A stretch of 64,000 nucleotides of DNA from Ligilactobacillus ceti DSM 22408 (lineage in GTDB: Bacteria; Bacillota; Bacilli; Lactobacillales; Lactobacillaceae): the NCBI RefSeq assembly GCF_000423245.1, contig NZ_AUHP01000012.1, positions 62,001-126,000 on the forward strand, given 5' to 3'. Below are positions 25,951 to 35,105 of this stretch, piece by piece. The stretch's first letter is position 1; each line of letters starts with the position of its first letter. The notes below the pieces were generated by a model. The model ran no database searches and had not been told where the DNA came from. It was given only the letters and a program-made list of their open reading frames with translations. The position numbers and the translations under genes were made by a program.

Positions 25951-27237
25951 TTATTTCCAAATATCTTGTAAAACGTTTGTTTGATTACGATCTGGACCAA
26001 CTGAAAATGTTGAAATTTCCACACCAACTAATTCAGCAACACGTTTTAAGTAATTTTGAGCGCTAACTGGTAATTCATCTAATGTCTTACATGCTGTAAT
26101 ATCTTCTTCCCAACCTGGTAACACTTCATATACAGGTTTACATGCTTGTAATTCTTTCAAACTAGCAGGATAACGATCAATTACTTCACCATTCAATTCA
26201 TATCCTGTACAAATTTTAACTTCTGGTAAACCACTTAAAACATCTAAACAGTTTAAACAAAGGTTTGTTAAACCAGAAACACGCGTTGCATGACGCATAA
26301 CAACTGCATCAAACCAACCAATCCGACGTGGACGTTTCGTTACAGTTCCATATTCATGACCAATCTCACGAATACGATCACCTGTTGCATCAAATAATTC
26401 AGTTGGGAATGGACCATCACCTACACGCGATGTATAAGCTTTGCAGACACCCATTACTTTTTGCACTTTCGTTGGACCAACACCAGTCCCTGTTGTAACA
26501 CCACCCGCAATTGGATTAGATGAAGTTACAAATGGATATGTTCCGTGATCAATATCTAACATAACCCCTTGAGCCCCTTCGAATAAAACATTTTTACCTT
26601 GGGCTAAGGCATCATTAATAATCACTGATGTATCAACAACATGTTTTTTCACTTCTTGACCATAAGCATAATATTCATCATAAATAGCTTGAAAATCAAG
26701 CGGTTCGATTCCATAAATTTTTGTGAAAAGTTCATTTTTTTCAGCAACATTTTGTTTTAATTTTTCATAAAATGTATCTTCTTCTAATAAATCAGCCATC
26801 CGAATACCGACACGTGCTGCTTTATCCATATAAGCTGGTCCAATACCTTTATTAGTTGTACCAATTTTATCAGCTTTTTTAGATTTTTCTTGTAAACCAT
26901 CTAAAACAATATGATATGGCAAAATTAAATGCGCCCGATTCGAAATTCTTAAATTATCAGTCTTCACACCACGTTCATGTAAATAGTTTAATTCTTCCAC
27001 TAATGATTTTGGATTAACAACAACACCATTTCCAATCACACTTAACTTATCAGCATAAAAAATACCTGATGGAATTAAACGTAATTTAAACGTTTCACCA
27101 TTAAACACGATTGTATGACCTGCATTATCCCCACCTTGATAACGTGAAATAACATCGGCTTTTTGACTTAAGAAATCAGTAATTTTACCTTTCCCTTCGT
27201 CGCCCCATTGACTACCTACTACTACGATTGATGACAT
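25951..27237 (-). CDS. purA: Adenylosuccinate synthetase
   Basis: 428 residues, the usual size. PurA joins IMP and aspartate with GTP to form adenylosuccinate, the first step from IMP to AMP. The N-terminal P-loop is [17 protein letters not shown], followed by [15 protein letters not shown]- and GTP-binding blocks [38 protein letters not shown] and [19 protein letters not shown] are all intact. It is monocistronic, with a strong promoter and a PurBox match upstream. Confidence 0.98.
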   Translation of the reverse strand: MSSIVVVGSQWGDEGKGKITDFLSQKADVISRYQGGDNAGHTIVFNGETFKLRLIPSGIFYADKLSVIGNGVVVNPKSLVEELNYLHERGVKTDNLRISNRAHLILPYHIVLDGLQEKSKKADKIGTTNKGIGPAYMDKAARVGIRMADLLEEDTFYEKLKQNVAEKNELFTKIYGIEPLDFQAIYDEYYAYGQEVKKHVVDTSVIINDALAQGKNVLFEGAQGVMLDIDHGTYPFVTSSNPIAGGVTTGTGVGPTKVQKVMGVCKAYTSRVGDGPFPTELFDATGDRIREIGHEYGTVTKRPRRIGWFDAVVMRHATRVSGLTNLCLNCLDVLSGLPEVKICTGYELNGEVIDRYPASLKELQACKPVYEVLPGWEEDITACKTLDELPVSAQNYLKRVAELVGVEISTFSVGPDRNQTNVLQDIWK

Positions 27238-27310
27238 CTAAGCTTCACCTCATATTTATTTAACAAGCTTACCTTGTTTTATCTATTTTGTTTTTTTCAA
27301 CAACAATTTC

Positions 27311-27339
27311 ATTTTAACAAACCTATATCAAAATTTCAA
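27311..27339 (-). promoter_or_regulatory. Sigma-A promoter of purA
   Basis: On minus: -35 TTGAAA (27334-27339), 17-bp spacer, extended -10 TGTTAAAAT ending at 27311. This leaves a ~65-nt leader. Confidence 0.8.
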
Positions 27340-27383
27340 ACTAAAAACGAATATTTTTAATTAGATTTGTTTTTACCTGGATA

Positions 27384-27396
27384 ATAACCGAACTTT
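27384..27396 (+). promoter_or_regulatory. PurBox match upstream of purA
   Basis: ATAACCGAACTTT matches AWWWCCGAACWWT at 13/13, ~45 bp upstream of the purA -35. A weaker box (11/13, core CGAA) lies at 27343-27355, immediately upstream of the -35. Both fit PurR control. Confidence 0.55.
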
Positions 27397-27506
27397 ATAC
27401 CTTAAAAATAAACATTACACAATTAAAAACTAACTTAACTATGCTTTTTGCTAATTTTTATTTATAATTTAACTTAACAAGTAACTTACCAAAGGATGAT
27501 TACAAT

Positions 27507-28253
27507 ATGATTTATACCGAACTTTGCATCCAAGATTTCGCGGGTGCTCAAATCGCAGCCAATAATGGTTTTAATTCTGTAGAAATTAACTCAGCACTCT
27601 TTTTAGGCGGTCTAACGCCTTCTTTAGGTCTAGTACAAGAAATTTGTTCGCAATTTCCTGATTTAGATAAAATGGCCATGTTACGCAATCGAGGTGCTGG
27701 TTTTTGTTACTCAGATTCTGAATTCCAAACACTTTGTCGTGATTTAGACTTATTTTTAAAAACAGATTTAACTGGAATTGTATTTGGTTTTTTACTCCCT
27801 AATGGACAAATCGATCAAGTTAAAACTGCTTTTTTCGTCAATAAAATTCATGCTGCAGGTAAAAAAGCCATCTTTCACCGCGCTTTTGATAACACACCAG
27901 ATCCACAACAAGCACTCCAAACTTTAATTGATTTAAACGTCGATCGTGTCTTATCAAGCGGTCAGCAACCAACTGCTATTGCCGGTGCACCTTTATTAGC
28001 GGATTTAATCAATAAGTATCAATCTCAAATCGAAATCATTTGTGGCTCTGGTTTAAACGCCGCTAACATTGCATCCTTTATTCAAACAACACATGCTCAA
28101 TTCGTTCATAGCACATGCAAAAACATTAGTTCTGATCCTACCACAACTCTGAACGTTAGTTATGCTTATTTACCCACAATGAACTCGGGTGATTTTTTAT
28201 CCACAGACCCAAATCAAGCTCGAGATTTTATTAACAATGTGCATAAATTATAA
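27507..28253 (+). CDS. cutC: CutC-family TIM-barrel protein
   Basis: 248 residues of the CutC family, historically linked to copper homeostasis but with a disputed function. Typical blocks are YTELCIQDFAGAQIAANNG at the N-terminus, EINSALFLGGLTPS (family E-L-x-x-x-L-x-x-GG-L-T-P-S), GIVFGFLLPNGQID, KAIFHRAFDN and VDRVLSSGQQ. It is a single gene on the plus strand between purA and dnaB, with AAAGGA before the ATG. No copper-responsive operator is recognised upstream. Confidence 0.88.
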   Translation: MIYTELCIQDFAGAQIAANNGFNSVEINSALFLGGLTPSLGLVQEICSQFPDLDKMAMLRNRGAGFCYSDSEFQTLCRDLDLFLKTDLTGIVFGFLLPNGQIDQVKTAFFVNKIHAAGKKAIFHRAFDNTPDPQQALQTLIDLNVDRVLSSGQQPTAIAGAPLLADLINKYQSQIEIICGSGLNAANIASFIQTTHAQFVHSTCKNISSDPTTTLNVSYAYLPTMNSGDFLSTDPNQARDFINNVHKL

Positions 28254-28481
28254 AAACAACACCCTCTCATTCACATTTTATAAGTAAATAAATAACCTTA
28301 CTAATCTTGCTGTTTTATTTATTTTTTACCAAAACCCTACTACCATCGTTTTCAAACGCTTTACAAATAATCGGATTCTTATAAGCATATAACTTGCGTA
28401 ATTATTCTCTTCGTTGTAAAATACTAACATAATAATTAATTCCCTAGATTAATTATTATATCTTTTTTAAAATATGATCCC

Positions 28482-28521
28482 AAAAAAGCGCTGAACAACT
28501 TTGTTGTTCAGCGCTTTTTTT
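28482..28521. terminator. Bidirectional terminator of dnaB
   Basis: AAAAAAGCGCTGAACAAC pairs perfectly with 28503-28520 and carries U-tracts on both sides. The ~225 bases between cutC and this site hold only an AT-rich inverted repeat (AATAATTAAT, 28431-28457). Confidence 0.92.
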
Positions 28522-29911
28522 AATTTGGTTCAGGTGCATAAGAAATATTAGAAAATTTATTATATGATTTGATAAATAATAATTTAACAGTTCCGCGAGC
28601 TCCCGAACGGTTTTTTTCAATAATTAATTCTACTTCACCAACATCTTGATCCATCGGTTCTTTCTTTTGACCATCTTCATCATCGTCACCTTCTTGATCA
28701 CGATCATAATAATCATCACGATAGAGAAACGCTACAATATCAGCATCTTGTTCAATCGAACCCGATTCCCGGATATCTGATAACACCGGACGTTTATCTT
28801 GTCGTTGTTCTACACCACGTGATAACTGTGATAAGGCAATAATCGGAACAGATAATTCTTTCGCTAATTTTTTCAATTGCCGTGAAATTTCAGACACTTC
28901 TTGTTGACGACTTTCTTTATTAGAACCTTCAATCAATTGTAAATAATCAATAACAATTAATCCTAAATTCTTTTGTTCTTTCGCTAAACGGCGACATTTA
29001 GCACGAATTTGAGCCATTTTAATCCCCGGTGTATCATCAATAAAAATAGATGTAGATGATAAAGATCCGATAGCCACAATTAAATTATGCCATTCATCTT
29101 CTGTTAATTGACCCGTTCGCAAATGATTAGCGTTGATCGACCCTTCTGAACATAACATCCGATTAACTAACGATTCCGCACTCATTTCTAAAGAAAAGAC
29201 CGCCACAGTCTGATCTGTTTTCGTACCAACATTTTGCGCAATATTCAACGCAAAAGCCGTTTTACCAACAGCAGGACGGGCCGCTAAAATAATTAAATTA
29301 TCAGGTTGCAAGCCGGCTGTCATCATATCTAAATCATGATATCCCGTTGGTAACCCTGTAATATCTTCATGTTCTTGAGCTAATTTATCAATATCATCTA
29401 AAGTTGTTTCTAAAACTTGACCAATCGCTTTAAACCCACTCACATTGCGACGTTCAGAAACATTCATAATTTGCCGTTCTGCATCATCTAACAAACCAGC
29501 GACATCATCGTCTTGATTATTGGCTTGCGTAATAATATTAGTCGCTGCACTAATTAACCCTCGTAACATCGACTTTTCTTGCACGATTTTAGCATAATAA
29601 CCAACATTAGCAGCAGTTGGTACCGAACTAGCTAATTCAGCAATATAGGAGATTCCACCAACATCTTCTAGTTGATCATTCGCAGTCAGACGGTTTTGGA
29701 CAGTGATAACATCGATTCCTTCACTATCATCATTTAAATCCACCATTGTTTGGAACAACAATTGGTGGGCGCGTCGATAAAAATCACTAGCTTGAATATG
29801 TTCCGACGCATCAGCGAGCGCTTCATTACTTAAGAAAATCGCACCTAAAACAGCTTGTTCAGCTTCAATATTTTGCGGTGGAAGATTTTCCATCAACATC
29901 TCATTGTTCAA
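28520..29911 (-). CDS. dnaB: Replicative DNA helicase DnaB
   Basis: 463 residues. The N-terminal DnaB domain (NIEAEQAVLGAIF) is followed by the RecA-like motor: Walker A AARPAVGKTAFALN, H1a FSLEMSAESLVNRML, Walker B-region LIVIDYLQLIEG, and R-loop DIRESGSIEQDADIVAFLYR. It unwinds DNA at the fork (DnaC of B. subtilis). The start is TTG with AGAGGG 7 bases upstream; two in-frame ATGs follow at codons 5 and 7. It stands downstream of gdpP-rplI on the same strand. Confidence 0.97.
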   Translation of the reverse strand: MNNEMLMENLPPQNIEAEQAVLGAIFLSNEALADASEHIQASDFYRRAHQLLFQTMVDLNDDSEGIDVITVQNRLTANDQLEDVGGISYIAELASSVPTAANVGYYAKIVQEKSMLRGLISAATNIITQANNQDDDVAGLLDDAERQIMNVSERRNVSGFKAIGQVLETTLDDIDKLAQEHEDITGLPTGYHDLDMMTAGLQPDNLIILAARPAVGKTAFALNIAQNVGTKTDQTVAVFSLEMSAESLVNRMLCSEGSINANHLRTGQLTEDEWHNLIVAIGSLSSTSIFIDDTPGIKMAQIRAKCRRLAKEQKNLGLIVIDYLQLIEGSNKESRQQEVSEISRQLKKLAKELSVPIIALSQLSRGVEQRQDKRPVLSDIRESGSIEQDADIVAFLYRDDYYDRDQEGDDDEDGQKKEPMDQDVGEVELIIEKNRSGARGTVKLLFIKSYNKFSNISYAPEPN

Positions 29912-30018
29912 TCTGCCGCCCTCTCTTTCGTTTTTTATTATTCTATTATTTTACCACATAACATCCTTCTTTTAGCTTAAAAATGTTTGAATAAATAAAA
30001 CTTGATGCATCATCCCAC

Positions 30019-30056
30019 AAAAAAAGACAGATACTTTTTTTAAAGTATCTGCCCTT
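30019..30056 (-). terminator. Rho-independent terminator of gdpP-rplI
   Basis: GGCAGATACTTT pairs with AAAGTATCTGTC (one G-U pair), followed by TTTTTTT on minus, immediately after the rplI stop. Confidence 0.88.
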
Positions 30057-30064
30057 TATTAATA

Positions 30065-30514
30065 CTATTTTTCAGAAATATGCACGCGAATTGTGGCAAC
30101 CACATCATTATGCAATTTTACAGGAACGTTGCGGTATCCCATAGCTTTAATCGGTTCTTCTAAATCAATTTTACGTTTATCAAGCTTCACATTATGTTGT
30201 GCTTTCAAACCGTCAGCAATTTGTTTGCTTGTAATTGATCCAAATAAACGACCATCTGTTCCGGATTTCGCTGTTAATTCCACAACCATCTCGCCTGATT
30301 CTAATTCCTTTTTCAATTCTTTAGCTTCGGCAAGAAGTTCAGCTTCATGTTTAGCTTCTGCTCGTTGTTGTGCTCGTAATTGAGACATCGCATTAGCATC
30401 AGCTTTCTTAGCTTGCTTATTCTTAATTAAGAAATTTGCAAAACCATCAGGAATTTCCTTCACTTCACCGCGACGACCTTTGCCGCGTACATCTTGGGTA
30501 AAAATAACTTTCAT
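30065..30514 (-). CDS. rplI: 50S ribosomal protein L9
   Basis: 149 residues. The N-terminal RNA-binding domain has the L9 signature [24 protein letters not shown] long Ala/Glu-rich helix follows (~residues 42-75), then the C-terminal domain with [16 protein letters not shown]. It lies 15 bases downstream of gdpP, the usual Firmicutes order gdpP-rplI-dnaB. Confidence 0.98.
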   Translation of the reverse strand: MKVIFTQDVRGKGRRGEVKEIPDGFANFLIKNKQAKKADANAMSQLRAQQRAEAKHEAELLAEAKELKKELESGEMVVELTAKSGTDGRLFGSITSKQIADGLKAQHNVKLDKRKIDLEEPIKAMGYRNVPVKLHNDVVATIRVHISEK

Positions 30515-30529
30515 CCTGCATTCCTCCTA

Positions 30530-32560
30530 CTAATCAGTATTACTATCATTCTGATGCTCTTCCTTTAAAATTGCAAGTAATTTCTCTTTTGCTTCTAAAA
30601 TAGTCATATCAGATAATTGTGTAGCTGCATTGGAAAGATGGCCACCACCACCTAATTTTTCCATTACCAATTGTACATTGAACTCACCGTTACTCCGCGC
30701 TGAAATCCCAATCTGACCATTCCGCCGTTGTGTAATTACGTAAGAAGCAACAACACCACTAACAGTTAACAATGAATCAGCCGCTTGCGCAGCAGATACC
30801 GGATCATAATCTGTATTTTCTTCGCCTGCACAGATTGCACTAATTTGTTTTTTACCATAAAACTCGACTAAATCAATTAAATGATTTCTTTGCATATAAC
30901 TTTCAACGTTTTCTTTCATAAAATGACGTAACATTTCAGGATCGGCGCCAACCGATAATAAATAGCTCGCCGCATCAAAAGTCCGCGTTCCCGTTCTTAA
31001 CGAGAAGGATTGCGTATCAACTGTAATCCCAGCTAACATTGCTGTTGCATCTAATTTAGTTACTGGTTCTTTACTTGTCGTTTGATATTCAAATAGCTCT
31101 GTAATTAATTCGCAAGCCGAACTAGCATAAGGCTCAATATATACCAAGACCGGATTTTCCGGAAATTCTTCTGCTCGGCGGTGGTGATCAATAATCACAA
31201 CGTTATTTTTCATTGTTTCATAAATCTCTGGATTAATTGAAATTGATGGTTTCGAATGGTCCACCATAATTAACAAACTATTTTTAGTAGCTTTTTCAAG
31301 TGCATCTTCAGCCGAAATGAAATCTCGTTTCATTTCTGGATGTCGTTTGACTTCATCCATCAAACGTTGAATATCTGAATGTAAATGATTTTCATCCATC
31401 ACAATCCAACATTGCTTATCATTCATCTTACAAATTCTACGAACACCTAAACAAGCTCCAATCGCATCCATATCAGGACGCGCATGTCCAATTACAATTA
31501 CTTGATCAGCTTTAGTAATAATTTCTTGTAACGCTTGCGAAATCATCCGGGCACGGACGCGAGTTCTTTTAGCCATCGGATTTGTTTTTCCACCATAATA
31601 ACGTGATTTTCCACCAATTTCACAAACAACAACTTGATCGCCACCTCGACCTAACGCTAAATCTAAATTACTTTGCATTAATTTCGATAATTCCGTTAAA
31701 TCATCGACCCCGTAGGCAATCCCCATACTGAGGGTAATCGGATAATTTTGTTTTGTGGTTGCTTCACGAATTTTATCAAGAATCGTAAATTTATCATTTT
31801 CCATTCGTGTTAAAGCTTGGCGATAACCTAATAATAAGAAATGATCATCATCAAGTCGTTTTAAATAGCAGCGATATTCTCGTGCCCAATCAGACAAAAC
31901 ATTTGTAATATAATTATTTAAATTGGAAATAGTTTCATCATCCATAGTTTTAGTAACTTCATCATAGTTATCTAAGAAAATTTGCCCTAAAACTAGACGT
32001 GTATTTTGATATTTTTCTTCGATATTGACCGATGTTGTTACATCTAACAAATAGACCGCGTTAATATCACTTTGAATTAATAATTCAAAGTGTGCATCAT
32101 TCCACGTCACTTCTGTAATTTTCTTGTTTTCCCAACATTCATTAACTAACATTCCTAATTGTTTATCAACCGCTGTTAGTTCGCGACCAATTAGATCTTC
32201 TTTACCAAAATATTTTTGTAGATAAGGGTTAACCCATTGAATTTCTTTTTGATCATTTAAAAAGATAATACCTATCGGCATGCGGATTAATGCATCTTGT
32301 TCACCACGTTTAATCCGATACGATAAATCTGATATGTATTCATTCGTATCATCGGTAATTTTAGCTAAGGTTCTAAAAGAAAATCCTAAAATAATTGCCG
32401 TGACAAAAATTAAAATCAATCCTAATATCCAATCAATTGTAAAAGCTAAAACGACACCAACTAAAGCCAATAATCCTAAAAAGATGGCTAGTAAACGTAG
32501 GCGTTCATTGTGCAAAAAATCTGGCATTTGCCGCTTTTCTTCCACAGTTTGTTTTTTCAT
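30530..32560 (-). CDS. gdpP: Cyclic-di-AMP phosphodiesterase GdpP (YybT)
   Basis: 676 residues from ATG 32558-32560 (MKKQTVEEKRQ); GGAG lies 9 bases upstream and overlaps an earlier in-frame ATG. Order of domains: two membrane helices (~25-65), degenerate PAS, degenerate GGDEF (GRGGDQVVVCEIGGKSRYYGG region), DHH (VIGHARPDMDAIGA, MVDHSKPS, VIIDHHRRAEEF) and DHHA1 (LGGGGHLSNAATQ). It hydrolyses c-di-AMP to pApA and thereby controls potassium/osmolyte balance and wall stress. All DHH metal-site motifs look intact. Confidence 0.97.
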   Translation of the reverse strand: MKKQTVEEKRQMPDFLHNERLRLLAIFLGLLALVGVVLAFTIDWILGLILIFVTAIILGFSFRTLAKITDDTNEYISDLSYRIKRGEQDALIRMPIGIIFLNDQKEIQWVNPYLQKYFGKEDLIGRELTAVDKQLGMLVNECWENKKITEVTWNDAHFELLIQSDINAVYLLDVTTSVNIEEKYQNTRLVLGQIFLDNYDEVTKTMDDETISNLNNYITNVLSDWAREYRCYLKRLDDDHFLLLGYRQALTRMENDKFTILDKIREATTKQNYPITLSMGIAYGVDDLTELSKLMQSNLDLALGRGGDQVVVCEIGGKSRYYGGKTNPMAKRTRVRARMISQALQEIITKADQVIVIGHARPDMDAIGACLGVRRICKMNDKQCWIVMDENHLHSDIQRLMDEVKRHPEMKRDFISAEDALEKATKNSLLIMVDHSKPSISINPEIYETMKNNVVIIDHHRRAEEFPENPVLVYIEPYASSACELITELFEYQTTSKEPVTKLDATAMLAGITVDTQSFSLRTGTRTFDAASYLLSVGADPEMLRHFMKENVESYMQRNHLIDLVEFYGKKQISAICAGEENTDYDPVSAAQAADSLLTVSGVVASYVITQRRNGQIGISARSNGEFNVQLVMEKLGGGGHLSNAATQLSDMTILEAKEKLLAILKEEHQNDSNTD

Positions 32561-32676
32561 ACACTTTTTCTCCATAACTTTATCAAGAACTTATTTTTAA
32601 TTTTTTATTAACTCCTTATATTTTACCATAATTTTCTTAATTCTTAATTGCTTTTATCAAAGTCAGACCAATATCA

Positions 32677-32715
32677 CAAAAACGCCCTAACATTTCGTTA
32701 GAGCGTTCCTTTTTT
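32677..32715 (-). terminator. Rho-independent terminator of the phosphatase-like gene
   Basis: AACGCCCTAAC (32681-32691) pairs with GTTAGAGCGTT (32697-32707), one mismatch, followed by TTTTTG on minus. Confidence 0.8.
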
Positions 32716-33303
32716 CTATTCTGCAGGATTAATAATTTCTTCCAGCTTAAATTCTTTCGTTGAAACTCGATAAGAGTATTTAAAAATGACACCTTTGAAA
32801 ATTTTAGCTTCCGGATCAATTTCAATATCTTCCATCCAGCTTTCACGTGCTAATAATGACGCTACTAAACTATGACTAATTACTAAAACTTCATCATTAC
32901 CTTTTTTATCCATAATATCGCGACAAACACGCATAATTCTACGTGATGCTTCTCGACCACTTTCACCGCCACATTCGGCAAAGTAATTCATAATTTCATC
33001 ATATGGCATTTCTGGATAACCAATTTTTTCAAAATGTGTGCCTTCTAGTGTTCCAAAGTACATTTCATTTAATGCTAATAATTTTTTATAATTGGAACGT
33101 GAAATAATTTCAGCGGTTTCAATTGCTCGTCGTGTATACGAACAAAACGTTGCATCAAAATTACGTTCTTTCAAGACTTCATAAGCTTGCTTGGCTTGAT
33201 CTATTCCTTTGTTTGTTAAAGGTGAATCACACCAACCTTGCATCCGGTGAAGTTCATCAAATAATGTTTCGCCGCAACACATCATATACATTGTTTTTTT
33301 CAT
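32716..33303 (-). CDS. Histidine-phosphatase-fold protein lacking the RHG motif
   Basis: 195 residues that follow the phosphoglycerate mutase-like (histidine phosphatase clade 1) pattern: GETLFDELHRMQGWCDSPLT (usual G-E-T-x-x-N ... G-x-x-D-x-P-L-T), SYTRRAIETAEI, NEMYFGTLEG, and VLVISHSLVAS with the second His. The N-terminal catalytic motif, normally LVRHGE, reads MMCCGE, so both the Arg and the phospho-accepting His (positions 9-10) are Cys. It may be a non-catalytic or rewired member. The ribosome binding site is weak (AAGGTGG 10 bases upstream). It is divergent from rbsK. Confidence 0.85.
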   Translation of the reverse strand: MKKTMYMMCCGETLFDELHRMQGWCDSPLTNKGIDQAKQAYEVLKERNFDATFCSYTRRAIETAEIISRSNYKKLLALNEMYFGTLEGTHFEKIGYPEMPYDEIMNYFAECGGESGREASRRIMRVCRDIMDKKGNDEVLVISHSLVASLLARESWMEDIEIDPEAKIFKGVIFKYSYRVSTKEFKLEEIINPAE

Positions 33304-33445
33304 CTTTTTTCAATCCACCTTTTAATATAAATGTATTATTTTTAATTTTTTCGTGCAGTTTCGGAATATACTCTTATTATACAAAACACCTTTAATTTTA
33401 CCTAACAAATTGCACTCAACTTATTTAATTTTTCTAGAAAAAATG

Positions 33446-33474
33446 TTGAAATCGTTTTCCGTTGGTGTTATTAT
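33446..33474 (+). promoter_or_regulatory. Promoter of rbsK with overlapping cre-like site
   Basis: -35 TTGAAA (33446-33451), 17-bp spacer, extended -10 TGTTATTAT ending at 33474. The cre-like box TTGAAATCGTTTTCC (33446-33460) matches WTGNAANCGNWNNCW at 14/15 and covers the -35. Confidence 0.7.
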
Positions 33475-33510
33475 TAACTTGCTTTTAAGAGGTAAATGAA
33501 ATCGGTCTAC

Positions 33511-33526
33511 GGTAAAACGTTTTACC
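33511..33526. promoter_or_regulatory. LacI-family operator upstream of rbsK
   Basis: GGTAAAACGTTTTACC is a perfect 16-bp palindrome with a central CG, the hallmark of LacI/RbsR-type operators. It lies ~30 bp after the predicted transcription start, a position suited to repression. No rbsR gene is in the window. Confidence 0.7.
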
Positions 33527-33586
33527 AAATTAAAAAGTTTATTTTATTACTCATTTATGGATAGTTTAAGAAAGGTGGATATTGAG

Positions 33587-34507
33587 ATGCCAAATCGCGT
33601 TACCGTTTTAGGTAGTATGAATGTTGACACAACATATCAAATCGAAAGAATGCCCCAACCAGGAGAAACACTTGCAACAACTAACAAGAGTTCTGCTGCT
33701 GGTGGTAAAGGAGCTAACCAAGCAGTGGCCGCAGTTCGTGCAGGCGCTACAACTGCTTTTATCGGAAAAGTTGGTAAAGATAGTTCAGGAGAATTCATGA
33801 TTGAATCTCTTAATGAAAACAATATCGATACAACAAATATTTCTGTGGATCCTTTAGTTGGTACTGGTTCTGCTGCTATTATGTTAGATGCTAATGGTCA
33901 AAATAGTATTTTAGTCTATGGTGGTGCTAATCATAAACTTAGCCCTGCTGATATTGAAAATGCTGCTGAAACTATTAAAAATTCTGACTTCTTAGTTTCA
34001 CAATTTGAAACACCTCAAGATGCTACTTTAGCAGCTTTCAAAATTGCTAAAGAAAATGATGTCTTAACTGTTTTAAACCCTGCTCCAGCTAGTGAAATCG
34101 ATCATGAATTATTAAAATATACTGATTTAATTATTCCAAACGAAACCGAAAGCGAACTTTTAACAGGGATTAAAATTACTGATGAAGCATCCATGTTAGA
34201 AACAGCTGCTCATTTCAAAAAATTAGGTGCCAAAAACTTAATTATTACAATCGGATCTAAAGGTGCGTTCTACGTTCACGAAGATGAATATGAAATGGTT
34301 CCTGCTTTCAAAGTTAAAGCCGTAGATACAACAGCTGCTGGCGATACTTTCATCGGAGCATTAACATCTCAATTAAAAACTGATTTTTCAAACCTTAAAG
34401 ATGCGCTAGTTTATGCACAACGCTCTTCATCAATTACTGTTCAAGGTTTAGGTGCTATGCCATCCATCCCAACTTATGATGAAGTAATGGCCGCATCCCG
34501 TAAGTAA
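33587..34507 (+). CDS. rbsK: Ribokinase
   Basis: 306 residues from ATG 33587 (MPNRVTVLGSMNVD), chosen because AAAGGTGG lies 8 bases before it; the frame is open 30 bases further upstream without a site. PfkB-family motifs: GSMNVDTTYQ, GGKGANQAVAAVRAG, IGKVGKDSSGEF and the anion-hole/catalytic DTTAAGDTFIGAL. It phosphorylates D-ribose to ribose 5-phosphate. It is the first gene of a ribose unit with rbsD and a transporter; a hairpin (34561-34607) separates it from rbsD. Confidence 0.95.
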   Translation: MPNRVTVLGSMNVDTTYQIERMPQPGETLATTNKSSAAGGKGANQAVAAVRAGATTAFIGKVGKDSSGEFMIESLNENNIDTTNISVDPLVGTGSAAIMLDANGQNSILVYGGANHKLSPADIENAAETIKNSDFLVSQFETPQDATLAAFKIAKENDVLTVLNPAPASEIDHELLKYTDLIIPNETESELLTGIKITDEASMLETAAHFKKLGAKNLIITIGSKGAFYVHEDEYEMVPAFKVKAVDTTAAGDTFIGALTSQLKTDFSNLKDALVYAQRSSSITVQGLGAMPSIPTYDEVMAASRK

Positions 34508-34560
34508 TTTACCTAACGTTTCCAATCTTCATCCAGCCAAAACATGAAGATTATTTAAAT

Positions 34561-34607
34561 TTTATATAGAAGCTGTCTTCAGCCAAACTCAGCTTCTATA
34601 TATTTTT
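34561..34607 (+). terminator. Terminator-like hairpin between rbsK and rbsD
   Basis: TATATAGAAGCTG (34563-34575) pairs with CAGCTTCTATATA (34590-34602), followed by TTTTT. It may partly uncouple rbsD and the transporter from rbsK. Confidence 0.75.
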
Positions 34608-34677
34608 AAATCATTTTTGATAATTAAGATTTTTTATTTTATCTATAATTAAATAAATACCTAAAGGAGTTTTCAAA

Positions 34678-35073
34678 ATGAAAAAAAGTGGTGTTATTAA
34701 TTCAGAAGTCTCAGCAGTTATTTCCAACCTCGGTCATATGGACTGGTTGTCCATTGGTGATGCTGGTATGCCTTGCCCATTAACAACCAAGAAAATTGAT
34801 TTAGCAGTTTCGCGCCAACTTCCTAGTTTCATCGATGTTTTAACAAATGTTTTAACTGAAATGGAAGTCGAAAAAATTTACCTAGCCGAAGAAATCAAAA
34901 CAATCAATCCCGACCAATTAGCTCAAATCAAAAAAGTTTTACCTGGAATCGAAATCGTTTTCGTTCCACACAGCCAATTAAAACAAGATTTGAACAAAAC
35001 TCATGCATTTATTCGTACTGGAGAAATGTCTCCATATTCAAACATTATTTTACAAAGCGGCGTTACATTTTAA
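34678..35073 (+). CDS. rbsD: D-ribose pyranase
   Basis: 131 residues, the family length. RbsD interconverts the pyranose and furanose forms of ribose so that ribokinase receives its substrate. The catalytic His20 is present in [18 protein letters not shown], and the C-terminal [18 protein letters not shown] is the conserved tail. AAAGGAG lies 8-9 bases before the ATG. It is followed after 32 bases by the FucP-type transporter. Confidence 0.95.
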   Translation: MKKSGVINSEVSAVISNLGHMDWLSIGDAGMPCPLTTKKIDLAVSRQLPSFIDVLTNVLTEMEVEKIYLAEEIKTINPDQLAQIKKVLPGIEIVFVPHSQLKQDLNKTHAFIRTGEMSPYSNIILQSGVTF

Positions 35074-35105
35074 TTCTGAATTAATTATTTAAAGGGGAAA
35101 TCAAT

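Noticed and set aside
23413-28205. Two perfect DnaA-box matches (TTATCCACA) at 23413-23421 and 28197-28205
   Set aside because: Both are single copies inside coding sequence (walK, cutC). One match in two windows of this size is expected by chance, and no cluster or AT-rich unwinding region is present.
28431-28457. AATAATTAAT inverted repeat after cutC as a terminator
   Set aside because: The stem is all A/T and lacks a U-tract, so it would be a very weak terminator; the true one is at 28482-28521.
32637-32846. 69-codon frame overlapping the end of the phosphatase-like gene
   Set aside because: Out-of-frame overlap, crosses the terminator hairpin, and has no separate start signal.
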